Positions 22,590-33,148 of a DNA stretch of 64,000 nt are shown here, piece by piece. How positions within the stretch are numbered: position 1 is the stretch's first letter; every line of letters begins with the position of its first letter. The translations under genes were made by a program, and so were the position numbers. The notes beneath the pieces were generated by a model, which made no database searches, had not been told where the DNA came from, and saw nothing but the letters and a program-made list of their open reading frames with translations. The stretch is taken from NCBI GenBank assembly GCA_016271365.2, contig CM057454.1:701855501-701919500 (forward strand). Direction: 5' to 3'. The DNA comes from Neoceratodus forsteri. Its lineage: Eukaryota; Chordata; Ceratodontiformes; Ceratodontidae.

Positions 22590-22607
22590 TTCCTCTTAGC
22601 TTTCTTT
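22590..22607. repeat. L1 target-site duplication, right copy
   Basis: Exact copy of 15525-15542; it marks the 5' end of the L1 insertion. The sequence beyond it is the continuation of the pre-insertion locus at 15441-15524. Confidence 0.9.
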
Positions 22608-25128
22608 CAAACATCTTCACGATTTTTCTGCTCACACTTGTTTCTCCAAATATAGTCTCCCCTTTTCCAGGTTTTAATGGTTATAATCCCTTTGCTTACC
22701 ACCTCACCAGAGCTGAATTTGCAGCAGTAAAAGGAAACACGTGTGTGGGTCCCGAGCACTGGGGGGCCCTTGTCAGCTTTTCTGTTTATGTGTGTGAATG
22801 CATGCATTGATTTTTTCCCCCATGCCAGACTTAGAGCCAGGTCAGTGAAGTCAATTGAGGAAGGTGGGGTCACTGAAAGATGAGTCTAGGCTGGCCACTG
22901 GCTCCATTCATTTTGTGAAAATCCTATGCACTGCCCACCCACAGCCATAATTGTTACCTCCCCCACCAGGGCCCTCCCACCCACTTAGAAATTTTGTGTG
23001 CATGCTCAATAGCAACCACTCCATGGTCATCTGCTCTTCCTCAGTGCTGCTGCAATTTGCTTAGTCATCTTATGAGACTGTGAGGGTGAGGACTCGGGCA
23101 GGAAGGACTGCAATAGTGAGTGCTGAAACGTGGGCAAAAGTCAGTTGGGTTATCTCAAGTGTTGATGTGAGTGTAAACTAATTTTCTTTTTTTCTCTTAC
23201 CAAGGGTTTGTTTGGTGTTGAGGTGTAGCGTGTAGCAGCCAAGAGGGGATGGTTAGTTGAGTGGAGTGTAGCCTAATCAGTCAAATGAGCTGCCAAGGGT
23301 GACCCAGTCCCACTGTTTTTTAGTTGAATTTTTTTCTCAATGAAGTCAGTCCATTTTTCCACTGCCATGTGTGCACAGTGTGTGCAAGATGATTCAGAAG
23401 CAGGAAGGTCAGTTGAGCTGGAGGGCCAAGAACACCGACTGTTCTATGAGGATGGGAGGCTGAGGGTTGGACTGGACTGGAGGGTGGGAGTTAGCTTGGC
23501 GAGGCCTCTAGTCTGTCCCAGTGTGACCTACCATGCCCCTCCCACCAAGAGAACTCTCTGGGATATTTTTGAGACAGAGTGCTACAGTATAGCATTAGTT
23601 TGCTGGGGTGCTTGAGTGCAGCCTAGTCAAAAACATCAAGGCCCGCCATTTTCCAGGTCAGCTGAGCACGCACTTGAGGGGAACTGGACATCTGGACCTG
23701 CAGGAGGAAGATGGGACTAGTGGGCACTGTTGTTGCACAGTGCAGGAGAGGGAGTCATCGGGACTAAGACAAATAGTGGTTATGTTGGTGGTAGGAAAGA
23801 GTCATGAGGCAATGTGCAGATGCCGAGGCAGGAACCAACCAGGTGGACAGCAGCAGCACTCGATCAGAGTGGAGGTAGAAGAGCAGGAGTTGGTAAAAAG
23901 AGGATTTGTTCATTTAAATTTGAGTCCATTTCAGAGGAGGATCAGTCAGCTCAGGAGTGAAGTATTATAGGTCTTGGGAAGAGGACAACCTAAAGCAGAA
24001 GTAGTCAGGTGACTACTCGAGACACTGCAGCTAGACTGGATTCATTCAAGCAGCCTAAAAACTCTGAGTATAAAAGGTATTTTATTTGACTTTTTTAAGC
24101 TGCGATTGAATCTGAGTTAGTTATATTACTGGTCTGGCCATACCGGCCCTAGTAACTAAATCCATTCTGAATGAAGTTACTATCTTGCCAGCTAGTGCAG
24201 CAGATTTGATGATGACCAGCTTAAATTGGATTCAAAGAATATAAGGGAGCAGCCAGGGAGTCACAATCTGGGCAGGAGGATAATCATAGCAATACAGATC
24301 ATACATCAACACAAATGTTAATGAAAAATTAATATGAAACTGAATGCATAGGGTTAAAAAAATATAGCTCCACTGACACATTAAAGTGAATTAAATGCAC
24401 ACATTTGGCATGCATTGATATTTGGCATTGTTATGTGATGCTGGCAAACTATTTTATAACTGCCAGCTAATATTTACTTGAAGTTTGTTTGATCTTATGG
24501 TGCAGATGTAATGCCTTATTGAAATGGTATTGGTATGCAGCAATGTAATTAAATTAGTACAGGAGTGTGTGTGTGTGGGGGTGGGGGTGTATTTATAAGC
24601 ACATTCATTGGCTGATGGTGTGTCAAATATCTGGCTACTGGCCTATTGCTGCTGCCCACTGGCTACATTTTTCCATACAAACTGCAGTGCAGAATGTTTC
24701 TCTCTCCAGTGCTGCTGCAGTGTGCCTGCTGCCAGTTCAGTTTTGTTTACCCTTCCCATTCTCAGAGTCAGTCAGAGAGAGAACTGGAATCATGATGTTG
24801 TAATACAATAACAGTTACATTGGTTAATCATATTAATTTAATTTATTTTACTCTTAGGGAAATACCTTTAGACACAAGTGCCTATTTTCAATGGTGAACC
24901 AGTGAGACAGTAAATAACCTACAGTCAACAAAATATAAAGTATAAAAACACTTTTTCAAAGATAATAATATATACTACACATACTATATACTGTTTAAGT
25001 ATAGAATGACTGCATGACAAGGTTCAGGCACGCAGCAGTGTAACCTATGCGGATGGGACAGTGCAGGGCGGGCATGGTTACTGCTGTGCACAGGACCCAT
25101 GGCAATGTAAATCCAGCCCTGCACCTCT
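22608..25128. other. Unassigned sequence, no gene recognised
   Basis: No open frame here has a recognisable domain. A GT-rich microsatellite lies at about 24563-24592. The sequence is AT-rich from 24260 to 25010. It may be ordinary intergenic DNA or very old repeats. Confidence 0.4.
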
Positions 25129-26185
25129 CCTTCTAGAGGCCAGTATATATATTATGGTAGCACGGTAGTGCTACCATAGTTAGGGTTGAGGAGCCATTTC
25201 TATGTTAAACCCCAAAACTTTGCACCTTAATAACTTTGCAACTGTTTCACGGATTTGGCTGAAATTTGGAATACACAATCAAGACCATAGGCCGTGGGAT
25301 CTGCCAAGTTTTGTACCAGTCAGATACACAGCTGCGGAGTTATTAAGCGTGATCTGCACGCGCGTTTATGCTTTTTCTGGAATTCTGATCGGCACTACAG
25401 GTAAATGACGGTTTAGCGCGACCGCCAAAAATCTTCAGGGAACGTGCAGCTGTGGCCCCCGATGTGCCTTTCAAAGATATTGTGAAAAAATATTAAACTG
25501 TTCAAAAGTTATGGCAGTCTGAACTTCTGTTTTTTTCCCCATAGGATAACATTACGGTGTTTGCTGCGCCTTTGAGGGCCTGTATCTCGAAAACGGTGCG
25601 AGATACAGAGTTTTTGTAGAAAAATTGTAGCCCCATATATAACTAGCCAGGAAAGTGATAATACATATGACTTTTAAATTGTTTTTCTATGTCGTACGGT
25701 TACTGAGGTATAAGCAATCTACTATTATAGCTACTGATTTTTGTGTTCCGAGAGTCATTATTTTGCATACATTCTTTCTACTCACTGTCTTTCTCTATAC
25801 AGCTTTTGGGGAAAACCAGCCTGTCCGCTTACATTACTCTTACCATTACCGTTTCTGCTTGTGGTTCCATTACGCTTCACTTACCGCTCACGCCACGCCA
25901 CCATGTGCAATACCCTGGTATTTTCATTTGCGTTATGCTTTCTGTTGTTTTAACATTTCTGTCTACAGTACTGTTTCTCTTTCTGTTTCACTTGCGTCAT
26001 CATCGCATTACGATTTGCGTTATGGGCACAATGTTACAATGCGACAAGACATCACCCCCGTGCTCCGGCCGCTGCATTACATTCACTATTTCTCATTATC
26101 ATTCTCAAAAAGAAGACAAATTAGAGGCAAAAAACTCCATTTAATGCATCAGTTAGGGTTGTTCCACAGTGACAAAAGTGAGGAA
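25129..26185 (+). repeat. Hairpin/GTTAGGGTT module family, copy A
   Basis: The unit opens with an AT-rich stretch and a perfect hairpin at 25153-25178 (11-nt arms 'tatggtagcac'/'gtgctaccata', loop ggta), followed at once by 'gttagggttgaggagcc'. Internal blocks recur in copies B and C: 'ctgaaatttgga' (25259-25270), 'gatgtgcctttcaaag' (25461), a 'tatctcgaaaacggtgcgag' block near 25584, and a pyrimidine-rich stretch from about 25790. It ends with 'agttagggttgttccacag' near 26152 and 'gacaaaagtga'. Open frames over the pyrimidine-rich stretch exist in more than one frame, which argues against coding. I do not recognise the family. Confidence 0.7.
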
Positions 26186-26401
26186 ATTCGATGTTAGGGT
26201 TGAAACCTCTTTGCACCCCTCCAGCCCACCCCAACTGGAATCAGGGTGTGCATTGGGGTCATCAGTCCTAACTGTCACCCCATTCTCCTATTCTCAGCTT
26301 CTTTCCACATGTGACGGGTGACACTTAGGGCCGATGACCCCTAATGCGCACCGATTCCAGTTGAGGGGCTGGAAGGGTGAAGGGAGTTTCAACCTAACAT
26401 C

Positions 26402-26405
<4 letters not shown>
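26186..26405. repeat. Foldback element with ~90-nt arms
   Basis: The arm 26186-26280 is the reverse complement of 26316-26405 with moderate divergence, around a ~35-nt loop. Arms begin 'attcgatgttagggttgaaa' on the left. The inner unit, around 'cattggggtcatcag', recurs in the foldback at 52045-52353. It directly follows copy A of the module family. Confidence 0.8.

Positions 26406-26451
<46 letters not shown>
26405..26451. repeat. (AT)n microsatellite
   Basis: An uninterrupted TA dinucleotide run of about 47 nt separates the foldback from module copy B. Confidence 0.95.
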
Positions 26452-26454
<3 letters not shown>

Positions 26455-26838
26455 GGTAGCAGGTAGTGCTACCATAGTTAGGGTTGAGGAGCCATTTCTA
26501 TGTTAAACCCCAAAACTTTGCACCTTAATAACTTTGCAACTGTATGATAGATTTGGCTGAAATTTGGAATACACGATCAAGAACCATAAACCTTAGCATC
26601 TGCCAAGTTTCGTATCAGTTGGATACATGGCTGTGGAGTTATTAAGCATGATTTGTGCAAACATTTTCGCTTTTTCTGGAATTCTACGGTCTCGCGGTTT
26701 GCGCGACTGGCCCGAAATCTTCAGGGAACGTGCGGCCGGGGTCCCTGTTGTGCCTTTCGAAGATTTGGTGAAAAAATATTAAACGGTTCAAAAGTTATTC
26801 AAAAAACAATTTCCCATTATAAGTCAATATGTATATAT
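26452..26838 (+). repeat. Hairpin/GTTAGGGTT module family, copy B, truncated
   Basis: The unit opens with the hairpin 26452-26476 (one base shorter than in copy A), then 'gttagggttgaggagcc'. It follows copies A and C closely up to 'cattataagtcaat' near 26828, then stops where copy C begins. It thus holds only the first ~385 nt of the unit. Confidence 0.75.
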
Positions 26839-28659
26839 TATGGTAGCACGGTAGTGCTACCATAGTTAGGGTTGAGGAGCCATTTCTATGTTAATCCCCA
26901 AAACTTTGCACCTTAATAACTCTGCAACCGTTTGATGGATTTGCCTGAAATTTGGAATACTTAATCAAAAAGCACAGGCCTTGGGATCTGCCAAGTTTCG
27001 TACCAGTTGGATGTACGGCTGTGGAGTTATTAAGTGTGATCTGTGCATGCGTTTACGCTTTTTCTGGAATTCTACGGTCGCACCTACAGGTCGTACGGTT
27101 TGCGTGACCGGTCCGAAATCTTCAGGGAACGTGCGGCCAGGGTTCCTGATGTGCCTTTTGAAGATTTCATGAAAAAATATTAAACGGTTCAAAAGTTATT
27201 CAAAAAACAGTTTCCCATTATAAGTCAATGGGAAAAGTTAACAAAAAGTTCAACACTTTCGCAAATGCATTTTTACTTTCGCAAATGGGCCTGTTACTTT
27301 CTCAAATCGGCCATTTTGTTTTCAGTTGGTGATCAGAGAAATGGTTGGCATTTAAATTTGGGACCCTCTAGCAACCTAATTATTTTTGTATTCACCTAGT
27401 CGGACCCTGAGGATGCTTGAAATGTCTTTATTTCATGGTAAAACACCCCAGAAATATGTTTTTCAAATTTCTGGAAAAAGTACTTTCGCAAATTACTTTC
27501 ATGCTCACGAAAGTGTCGAACTTTTGTGAAAGCTTTCGCAAATTGCGACAGTAGTTTTCCATCTGTGGGAAAGTGACAGCGATTCTTTGGCACTGCGCTG
27601 CAAAAGAACCGTTGGGAGTTTTGGGCTGAAATTTGGAAGGAACGGAGCTGACATCTCACAGATGTGCCTTTCAGTGTTGTATTGAAAAAATATTACACGG
27701 CAGCAAAGTTACGGCACTCCAAAGTTGACAGTTTTTCCATAGGATAACATTCAGGCGCCCGACGCATTACAGAAATCCTTTGGCACCCTGCTGCAAAATA
27801 ACGGTTTGGTCGTTTTTCCTGAAATTTGGAGGGAAGACAGCCAACAGCCCACAGATGTGTCTTTCAGTGGTTTGGTGAAAAAACATTACAGGGAGACAAA
27901 TTTATGGCACTTTGAACTTTTCTTTTTTTCCCATAGGATAACATTATGGCGTTCGCCGCGCCTTTCAGGGCCCGTATCTCAGAAACGGTGCAAGATACAG
28001 ACTTTTCATCGGAAAACTTCTTAGCCCCACCAGGACAGTTATAAATGATATGGCTTTTAAATTTTTTTTCTACGTCGTACGGTTCCTGAGATATAATGTA
28101 TTTAGTATTCCAAGATCTCATTTTCTGCGCCGATTCTCATTATTATGCATACATTATTTGTACTCACTGTCTTTCTCTGTGCAGGTTTTGGGGAAAACCA
28201 GCCTGTGCGCTTACATTACTGTTACTGTTGCCCTTTCCCTTGTGGTTCCGTATCCGTTTCACTTACCGTTGGCGTCTGCCACATGTGCTTTATCCTTTGC
28301 GTTTTCATTTACGCTTGCGTTTCTGTTATTTTTTGCCATTTCTGTCTACAGTACTGTTTATCTTTCTGTTTCACTTTATGTCACCATGCCCATTGACATT
28401 TCTGTTTGCAAGCACCATGTTACTATGTGACAACACATCACGTGGCAGACCATTCCCGTCTATGCCACCATGTGCGTTACCCTTTCTGTTCTCATTCACG
28501 CTTGTGTTACCATGTGTGCCACTGTTAGCATTTCTGTTTGCATTGCTGTCCCTGTTAGTATGCCACAAGACATTATGTGGTGGGAGCGTGGGGCCCGAAG
28601 GGCCGAGCTCCATACGCATTATATTCACTATTTCTCATTATCATTCTCAAAAGAAGGAA
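26839..28659 (+). repeat. Hairpin/GTTAGGGTT module family, copy C, longest
   Basis: The hairpin 26839-26864 is identical to that of copy A. After the shared first block it has an extra stretch (27240-27560) in which 'actttcgcaaat' and near matches occur about five times. Two short internal sub-repeats follow, centred on 'ctgaaatttgga' at 27626 and 27819, then the 'tatctcagaaacggtgcaag' block (27974) and a pyrimidine-rich stretch (28140-28580) with a loose period of six. A 195-codon open frame at 28096-28683 is Leu/Phe/Cys-rich and lies entirely in this low-complexity part, so I do not call it a gene. Confidence 0.7.
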
Positions 28660-29065
28660 ATTAGAGGCAAAAACTCCATTTAATGCATTAGTTAGGGTTG
28701 TTCCACAGCGACAAAAGTGAAGAAATTTGCTGTTAGGGTTGAAAACCCTAACTCTGAATTCACCCCCCCCCAGCACCACACACACACGCACATTCAAGTA
28801 TGGGGGAGGACCAAGTCAACACAACCAATGACAGACATCCAGCAGCAGGTGACAGAAATAACAAACAATTGTCTAAATGTACTACGAGACATCCCCACCC
28901 ACCTGACCAGGTACTGCATGCTCAGTGGAGATCAATAGCAAAACTGAGGCCGTGTACACCAAATGTACACATCCCTGATTGCAACTGCACACAACATACC
29001 ACACTTAGTAATTGCATGGCCTTACCTACCAATGCCCCACACCACACCACACCACTTGTGGTGGG
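28660..29065 (+). repeat. Long inverted repeat, left arm
   Basis: This ~405-nt arm is matched in reverse complement by 32908-33148 followed by 30430-30587, at high identity. It begins with the end of the module family ('attagaggcaaaaactcc', 'gttagggttgaaaaccctaac') and continues through 'caagtatgggggaggacc' to 'ctgaccaggtactgcatgc' and 'ccaatgccccacacc'. Unlike the right arm it is uninterrupted, so it shows the pre-insertion state of the CR1 at 30588. A short open frame here (28717-28938) has a near-identical partner in the other arm, but no known domain. Confidence 0.88.
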
Positions 29066-30429
29066 CCACCTGAGCAAAAGAGTTCAGCAAAACCAAGGAG
29101 TTGTACAGGTATAATATCTCTGATTATAACAAGGGTTTGAGAAATGCAGCTTTCTAATTGACTGTAAACATTGTAACAGCCTTATGTTTAGTTTTATTAA
29201 CATACATGTAGAGCCTAACCATATGATGAACATGGTTTAATGTTGTTTAAAAAACAGTTTTATTATGATAGCAATAAGCCACTCCCAGGTATTATGTTAA
29301 TGGCCAGTTTATCACTGTCTAGCGACGTGGCACTTGGCTATGCCTCATTCAACATTAAACCCCTACAGGGTGATTAACAGACCATTTAACATAACTGTTG
29401 GTCATGCCTTATTGCTTAATTGTCTTTATGAGTAGATACTCTCCCTCTGCTAGGCACTGCAGCAGCTTTGCAACACAGTGTCCCACCCAGTTACACCATA
29501 CACTGTCTAGTTACTGGAGAACGGCTGTGAATATGAACTCATGAAGATGAACAGTGTAACTTGATCATTACAGTCATCGAAACCCTAGTGTGATTATAAC
29601 TGACAGAGTCAGTGATAGAGGATAACCCTTGCTGTCCTAGTACACTTACCCCATTGTGAGTTAAATCAATACTAAAAGACATTCTGTTTATATCTACACC
29701 ATACCTACTTGATTCCTGTTGTACCACAATTAACATAGTTATCACTTTGATAGCATCAGTGACAGAAGTGTGGCAAACCCAAACAGTAGGCATACAGCCT
29801 GAGTATGAAACAACTGTTAAAAAAATTACACTGTGTCCATAAGTGGCATAGATCACTCATTGCAACAATAGTAAATGTATTACTATTTGAATAAGTTAGT
29901 CATCACAGATGCAATGAGATTGTCTTTATCAGGTACAACATACTCACTAAGTGCCTACAGGAAAATCTATCCTATATACATCTCTGATACAGGTACATCA
30001 TTGTTGGCTCAGTAGTGCTATGATATTTAGAAGTTGCTTGGCCTGATCCATGCAATTACAATGTTTCTTACAAAGAATACTTACTGCATCTTTAGTATTG
30101 AAACACACTGAAGGTCTATGTATGTACATCAGCAGTACACCTTCATCAGTAAGAATGCATCTGATACTGGCAGTACGAATTTCACAGCGTTGAACAGGCA
30201 ATGCTTTTCCATACGTTTACATCAGCCTCTCTATCTTGAGTAAACCGTTGCAGTAAATGTACTACTATGTAAATCACCTACTAAATGTAACACTACTTTT
30301 ATCTTGAGCATGCTAGTGTCTTGTAGTTAATTTATGTGCTTCTCTTAATTAATATATACTCACTAGTGTTAAAACCTTTCTACAACTGTCATCATGCACC
30401 TTCAGCATTTATATTGAATAACGGCACAG
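29066..30429. other. Spacer between the inverted-repeat arms
   Basis: About 1.36 kb lies between the arms. No transposase or other known domain is visible; the best open frame (29539-29856, minus) has no recognisable motif. If the arms are the terminal repeats of a DNA transposon, this would be a non-autonomous interior. Confidence 0.5.
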
Positions 30430-30587
30430 TACCAGTTGTGGTGTGGTGTGGGGCATCGGTAGGTAAGGCCATGCAGCTACTAAGTGTGGTACGTTGTGTG
30501 GAGCTGCAATCAGGGATGTGTGCATTTGGTGTACATGGCCTCAGTTTTGCTGTTGATCTCCACTGAGCATGCAGTACCTGGTCAGAA
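30430..30587 (-). repeat. Long inverted repeat, right arm, inner part
   Basis: Reverse complement of about 28910-29065, with few differences. It is separated from the rest of its arm by the CR1 that follows. The junction text is 'gcagtacctggtca' before the CR1. Confidence 0.88.
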
Positions 30588-30937
30588 ACATAGAAGCATA
30601 GAAACATAGAATCTGAAGGCAGATAAGGACCGCTTGGCCCACCTAGTCTGCCCATTTTCCTACCTAACAGATAAGCTGCAGATCCTAGTTAACCAACAGC
30701 TTACTTCCTCTTACCCGCCCCTAGGACTGCCTTATGCCTGTCCCATGCATTCTTGAAGTCCACCACTGTTCTTGACTCCACGACCTCCTCAGGGAGGCTG
30801 TTCCATGCATCCACAACCCTCTCAGTGAAAAAATACTTCCTCACATTACCCCTGAGCCGTCCCCCCTCTATCTTCAAATTGTGCCCCCTTGTTCTTGCAC
30901 ATCTCTTTTCTGGAAGATGCTACCCTCTTGGACTTTG

Positions 30938-32166
30938 TTAATTCCTTGAGGTACTTAAAGTTTCTATCATGTCCCTCTCCCTTCTTTCCTCAAGAGTATA
31001 CATATTAAGCTCCTTTAGTCTTTCTTCGTATGTCTTCTGGTGCAGACCCTGCACCATTTTGGTTGCCCTCCTCTGGACAGCCTCCACTCTGTCTATGTCT
31101 TTGCGGAGATGGGGTCTCCAGAACTGCACACAGTACTCCAGATGGGGTCTCACCAACTGTCTGCACAGAGGGATAACAACTTCCTGTTTTCTACTATTGA
31201 TGCCTCTTCCTATGCATCCCAGTATCCCTCCAGCCTTCCTTACTGCCTTCTCACATTGCTTGCCCACCTTTAGGTCATCTGATATAATTACCCCAGGTCC
31301 CTTTCCATTTTACTGTTGTCAGTATCTCACCCCCATTGTGTTATGCTTCCCTGGTTTTTGTTTCCCAGGTGCATTATCTTCACTTCTTTGCATTGAATCT
31401 GAGCTACCATACATTTGACCATTCCTCCAACCTTGCCAAGTCCCTTCTCATCCTTTCCACTCCATCCTGTGTATCAACCCTGTTGCAGATCTTTGTGTCA
31501 TCTGCAAAGAGACATACTTTTCCTTCCAGTTCCTCTGCAATGTCACTTATAAAGACATTAAAAAGCACTGGTCCCACTACTGAACCCTGTGGTACCCCAC
31601 TAGTAACCCTCCTTTCTTCACTGTGTACTCCATTTACTACTACCCTTTGCATCCTGTTGTCTAGCCAATTTTTTATCCAGGCTACCACCTTGGGACCCAT
31701 TCCAAGGCTGGCTATCTTTGTATTAATCTTTGTGGGGACTGTATCAAATGCCTTGCTAAAATCTAGGTAGGCCATCCACAGCCCTTCCCTGATCTACTAC
31801 TTTGGTCACCCAGTCAAAGAAATCTATTAGATTCGTCTGACACGACCTTCCCATCGTGAATCCATTCTGCCTCGGGTCCTGTGCCCTACTGGCCTCAAGG
31901 TACTCAACAATTCTTTTCTTCAGAAGTGATTCCATCATTTTCCCTACCACTGAGGTCAAACTAACTGGTCTGTAGTTTCCTGCCTCTGTCCTGCTCCCAC
32001 ATTTGTGAAGAGGAATTACATCTGCCCTCCTCCAGTCCTTGGGTACCACCCCATCCTCCCATGATTTGTTAAAGAGAGTAGTCAGCGATGTCACTAGTTC
32101 TACCCTTAGTTCTTTTAGAATTCTTGGGTGAATCCCATCAGGCCCCATTGCTTTGTCCACCTTCAA
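30938..32166 (-). pseudogene. CR1 copy 4 reverse transcriptase
   Basis: Three open pieces overlap at frame breaks. The piece at 31756-32166 has the RT entry, GPDGIHPRILKEL and NYRPVSLTSVVGKMMESL. The piece at 31404-31775 (123 codons) has [30 protein letters not shown] and CLFADDTKI, with all catalytic Asp residues intact. The piece at 30938-31267 has the C-terminal [11 protein letters not shown] and LNMYTLEERRE. It is one of the better-preserved copies, yet at least two frameshifts prevent a full product. Confidence 0.9.
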
Positions 32167-32406
32167 TTTTATTAGTTCTTTCAGAACCCTTTCTTCTGTA
32201 AATGGACTGGTATGACCCCGTCTTCAGAGTGTTTCTCTTGTTTGGTTTAGGTAACTCCCCTCCTCTTCCTTTGTGAATACTGAGCAGAAATATTCATTCA
32301 GTAACCCTGCTTTTCACTGTCACCTCTACCCACATTCCCTCCCCTTTATTAAGCTTCAGTATCCCTCCTTTGGTCTTTCTTCGTCCCTAATGTACCTATA
32401 AAGGTC

Positions 32407-32850
32407 TTATCCCCTTCTAACAGAATTGGCTATCCTTTCTTTGGTTTGGGCCTTTGCTATTCTGACTACCTTCCCAGCCTCTTTCTGCTTTAACTGATAA
32501 AGTTCTCTGTCCTGCTCCTTCTGTGTTTCCTTATATTTCCTGAATGCTGCCTTTCTCAACCTTCCTGCCACCTCTTTTGTGAACCATAGCGTTTTTCCTT
32601 CGTTGTGTTTTATTGATTTTTTTACATAAAGGCTTGTTGCCTCTGTGATGGCTGTTTTGATCACTCCCCATTGTTCCTCCACCCCTCCTTCTTGCCTGTT
32701 TGCTAGTGTTTTTCTGAGGCACTCTCTTATTTTCCCAAAGTCAGCCCTCCTAAAGTCTAGTACTCTTGCTTTTGTATGGCTTGATTGTTTGGCTGTGTTT
32801 ATCGTGAACCACACTGTTTGGTGGTCACTTGTTCCCAGATGGCTACCCAC
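32407..32850 (-). pseudogene. CR1 copy 4 endonuclease end and linker
   Basis: A single 147-codon frame holds the endonuclease C-terminus (LGTSDHQTVWF, with the catalytic Ser-Asp-His) and the basic linker (VLDFRRADFGKIREC, FRKYKETQKEQDRELYQLK). The frame is lost in the pre-RT segment around 32200-32400. Confidence 0.87.
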
Positions 32851-32907
32851 TTCTAAATCTGAGATTCTTTCTCCATCCCCATTTGAAAGTACCAGGTCTA
32901 AGATTGC

Positions 32908-33148
32908 TCAGGTGGGTGGGGATGTCTCGTAGTACATTTAGACAATTGTTTGTTATTTCTGTCACCTGCTGCTGGATGTCTGTCATTGGTTGTGTTGACT
33001 TGGTCCTCCCCCATACTTGAATGTGTGTGGTGCTGGGGGGGGTGAATTCGGAGTTAGGGTTTTCAACCCTAACAGCAAATTTCCTCACTTTTGTCGCTGC
33101 GGAACAACCCTAACTAATGCATTAAACAGAGTTTTTTGCCTCTAATAT
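32908..33148 (-). repeat. Long inverted repeat, right arm, outer part
   Basis: Reverse complement of about 28672-28912. It includes the palindromic 'gttagggttttcaaccctaac' near 33052-33072 and the 'ttgtcgctg' block, and ends in the 'tttttgcctctaat' text that also closes module copies A and C. Confidence 0.88.

Larger units (their letters stand above)
30588..32907 (-). mobile_element. CR1-type LINE copy 4, 5' truncated, inserted in the inverted-repeat arm
   Basis: The 3' end is at the left, with octamer repeats (minus strand 'tctatgtttctatgcttctatg'-like, about 30588-30611). It belongs to the subfamily of the copies at 1-1943 and 45670-50040. The 5' break near 32907 is in the endonuclease. 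The intact left arm (28912) gives the empty site: 'acctggtca' joined directly to 'ggtgggtgg'. A short 'tca' or 'ctca' is shared at both edges, a minimal target duplication at best. Confidence 0.92.

Noticed and set aside
23340..23970. Possible gene with two adjacent open frames (91 and 120 codons)
   Set aside because: No domain, no splice or promoter context that I could support, and codon content looks random.
28096..28683. 195-codon open frame, and its relative of 180 codons at 25655-26197
   Set aside because: Both lie in a pyrimidine-rich repeat with overlapping open frames in other phases. Composition is Leu/Phe/Cys-rich and no domain is visible.
28717..28938. Conserved small peptide shared by both inverted-repeat arms
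   Set aside because: Similarity is explained by the DNA-level duplication; it has no known domain and the frame stops early.
25129..33148. Interstitial telomeric repeats
   Set aside because: TTAGGG occurs singly within a conserved GTTAGGGTTG context, not in tandem arrays.
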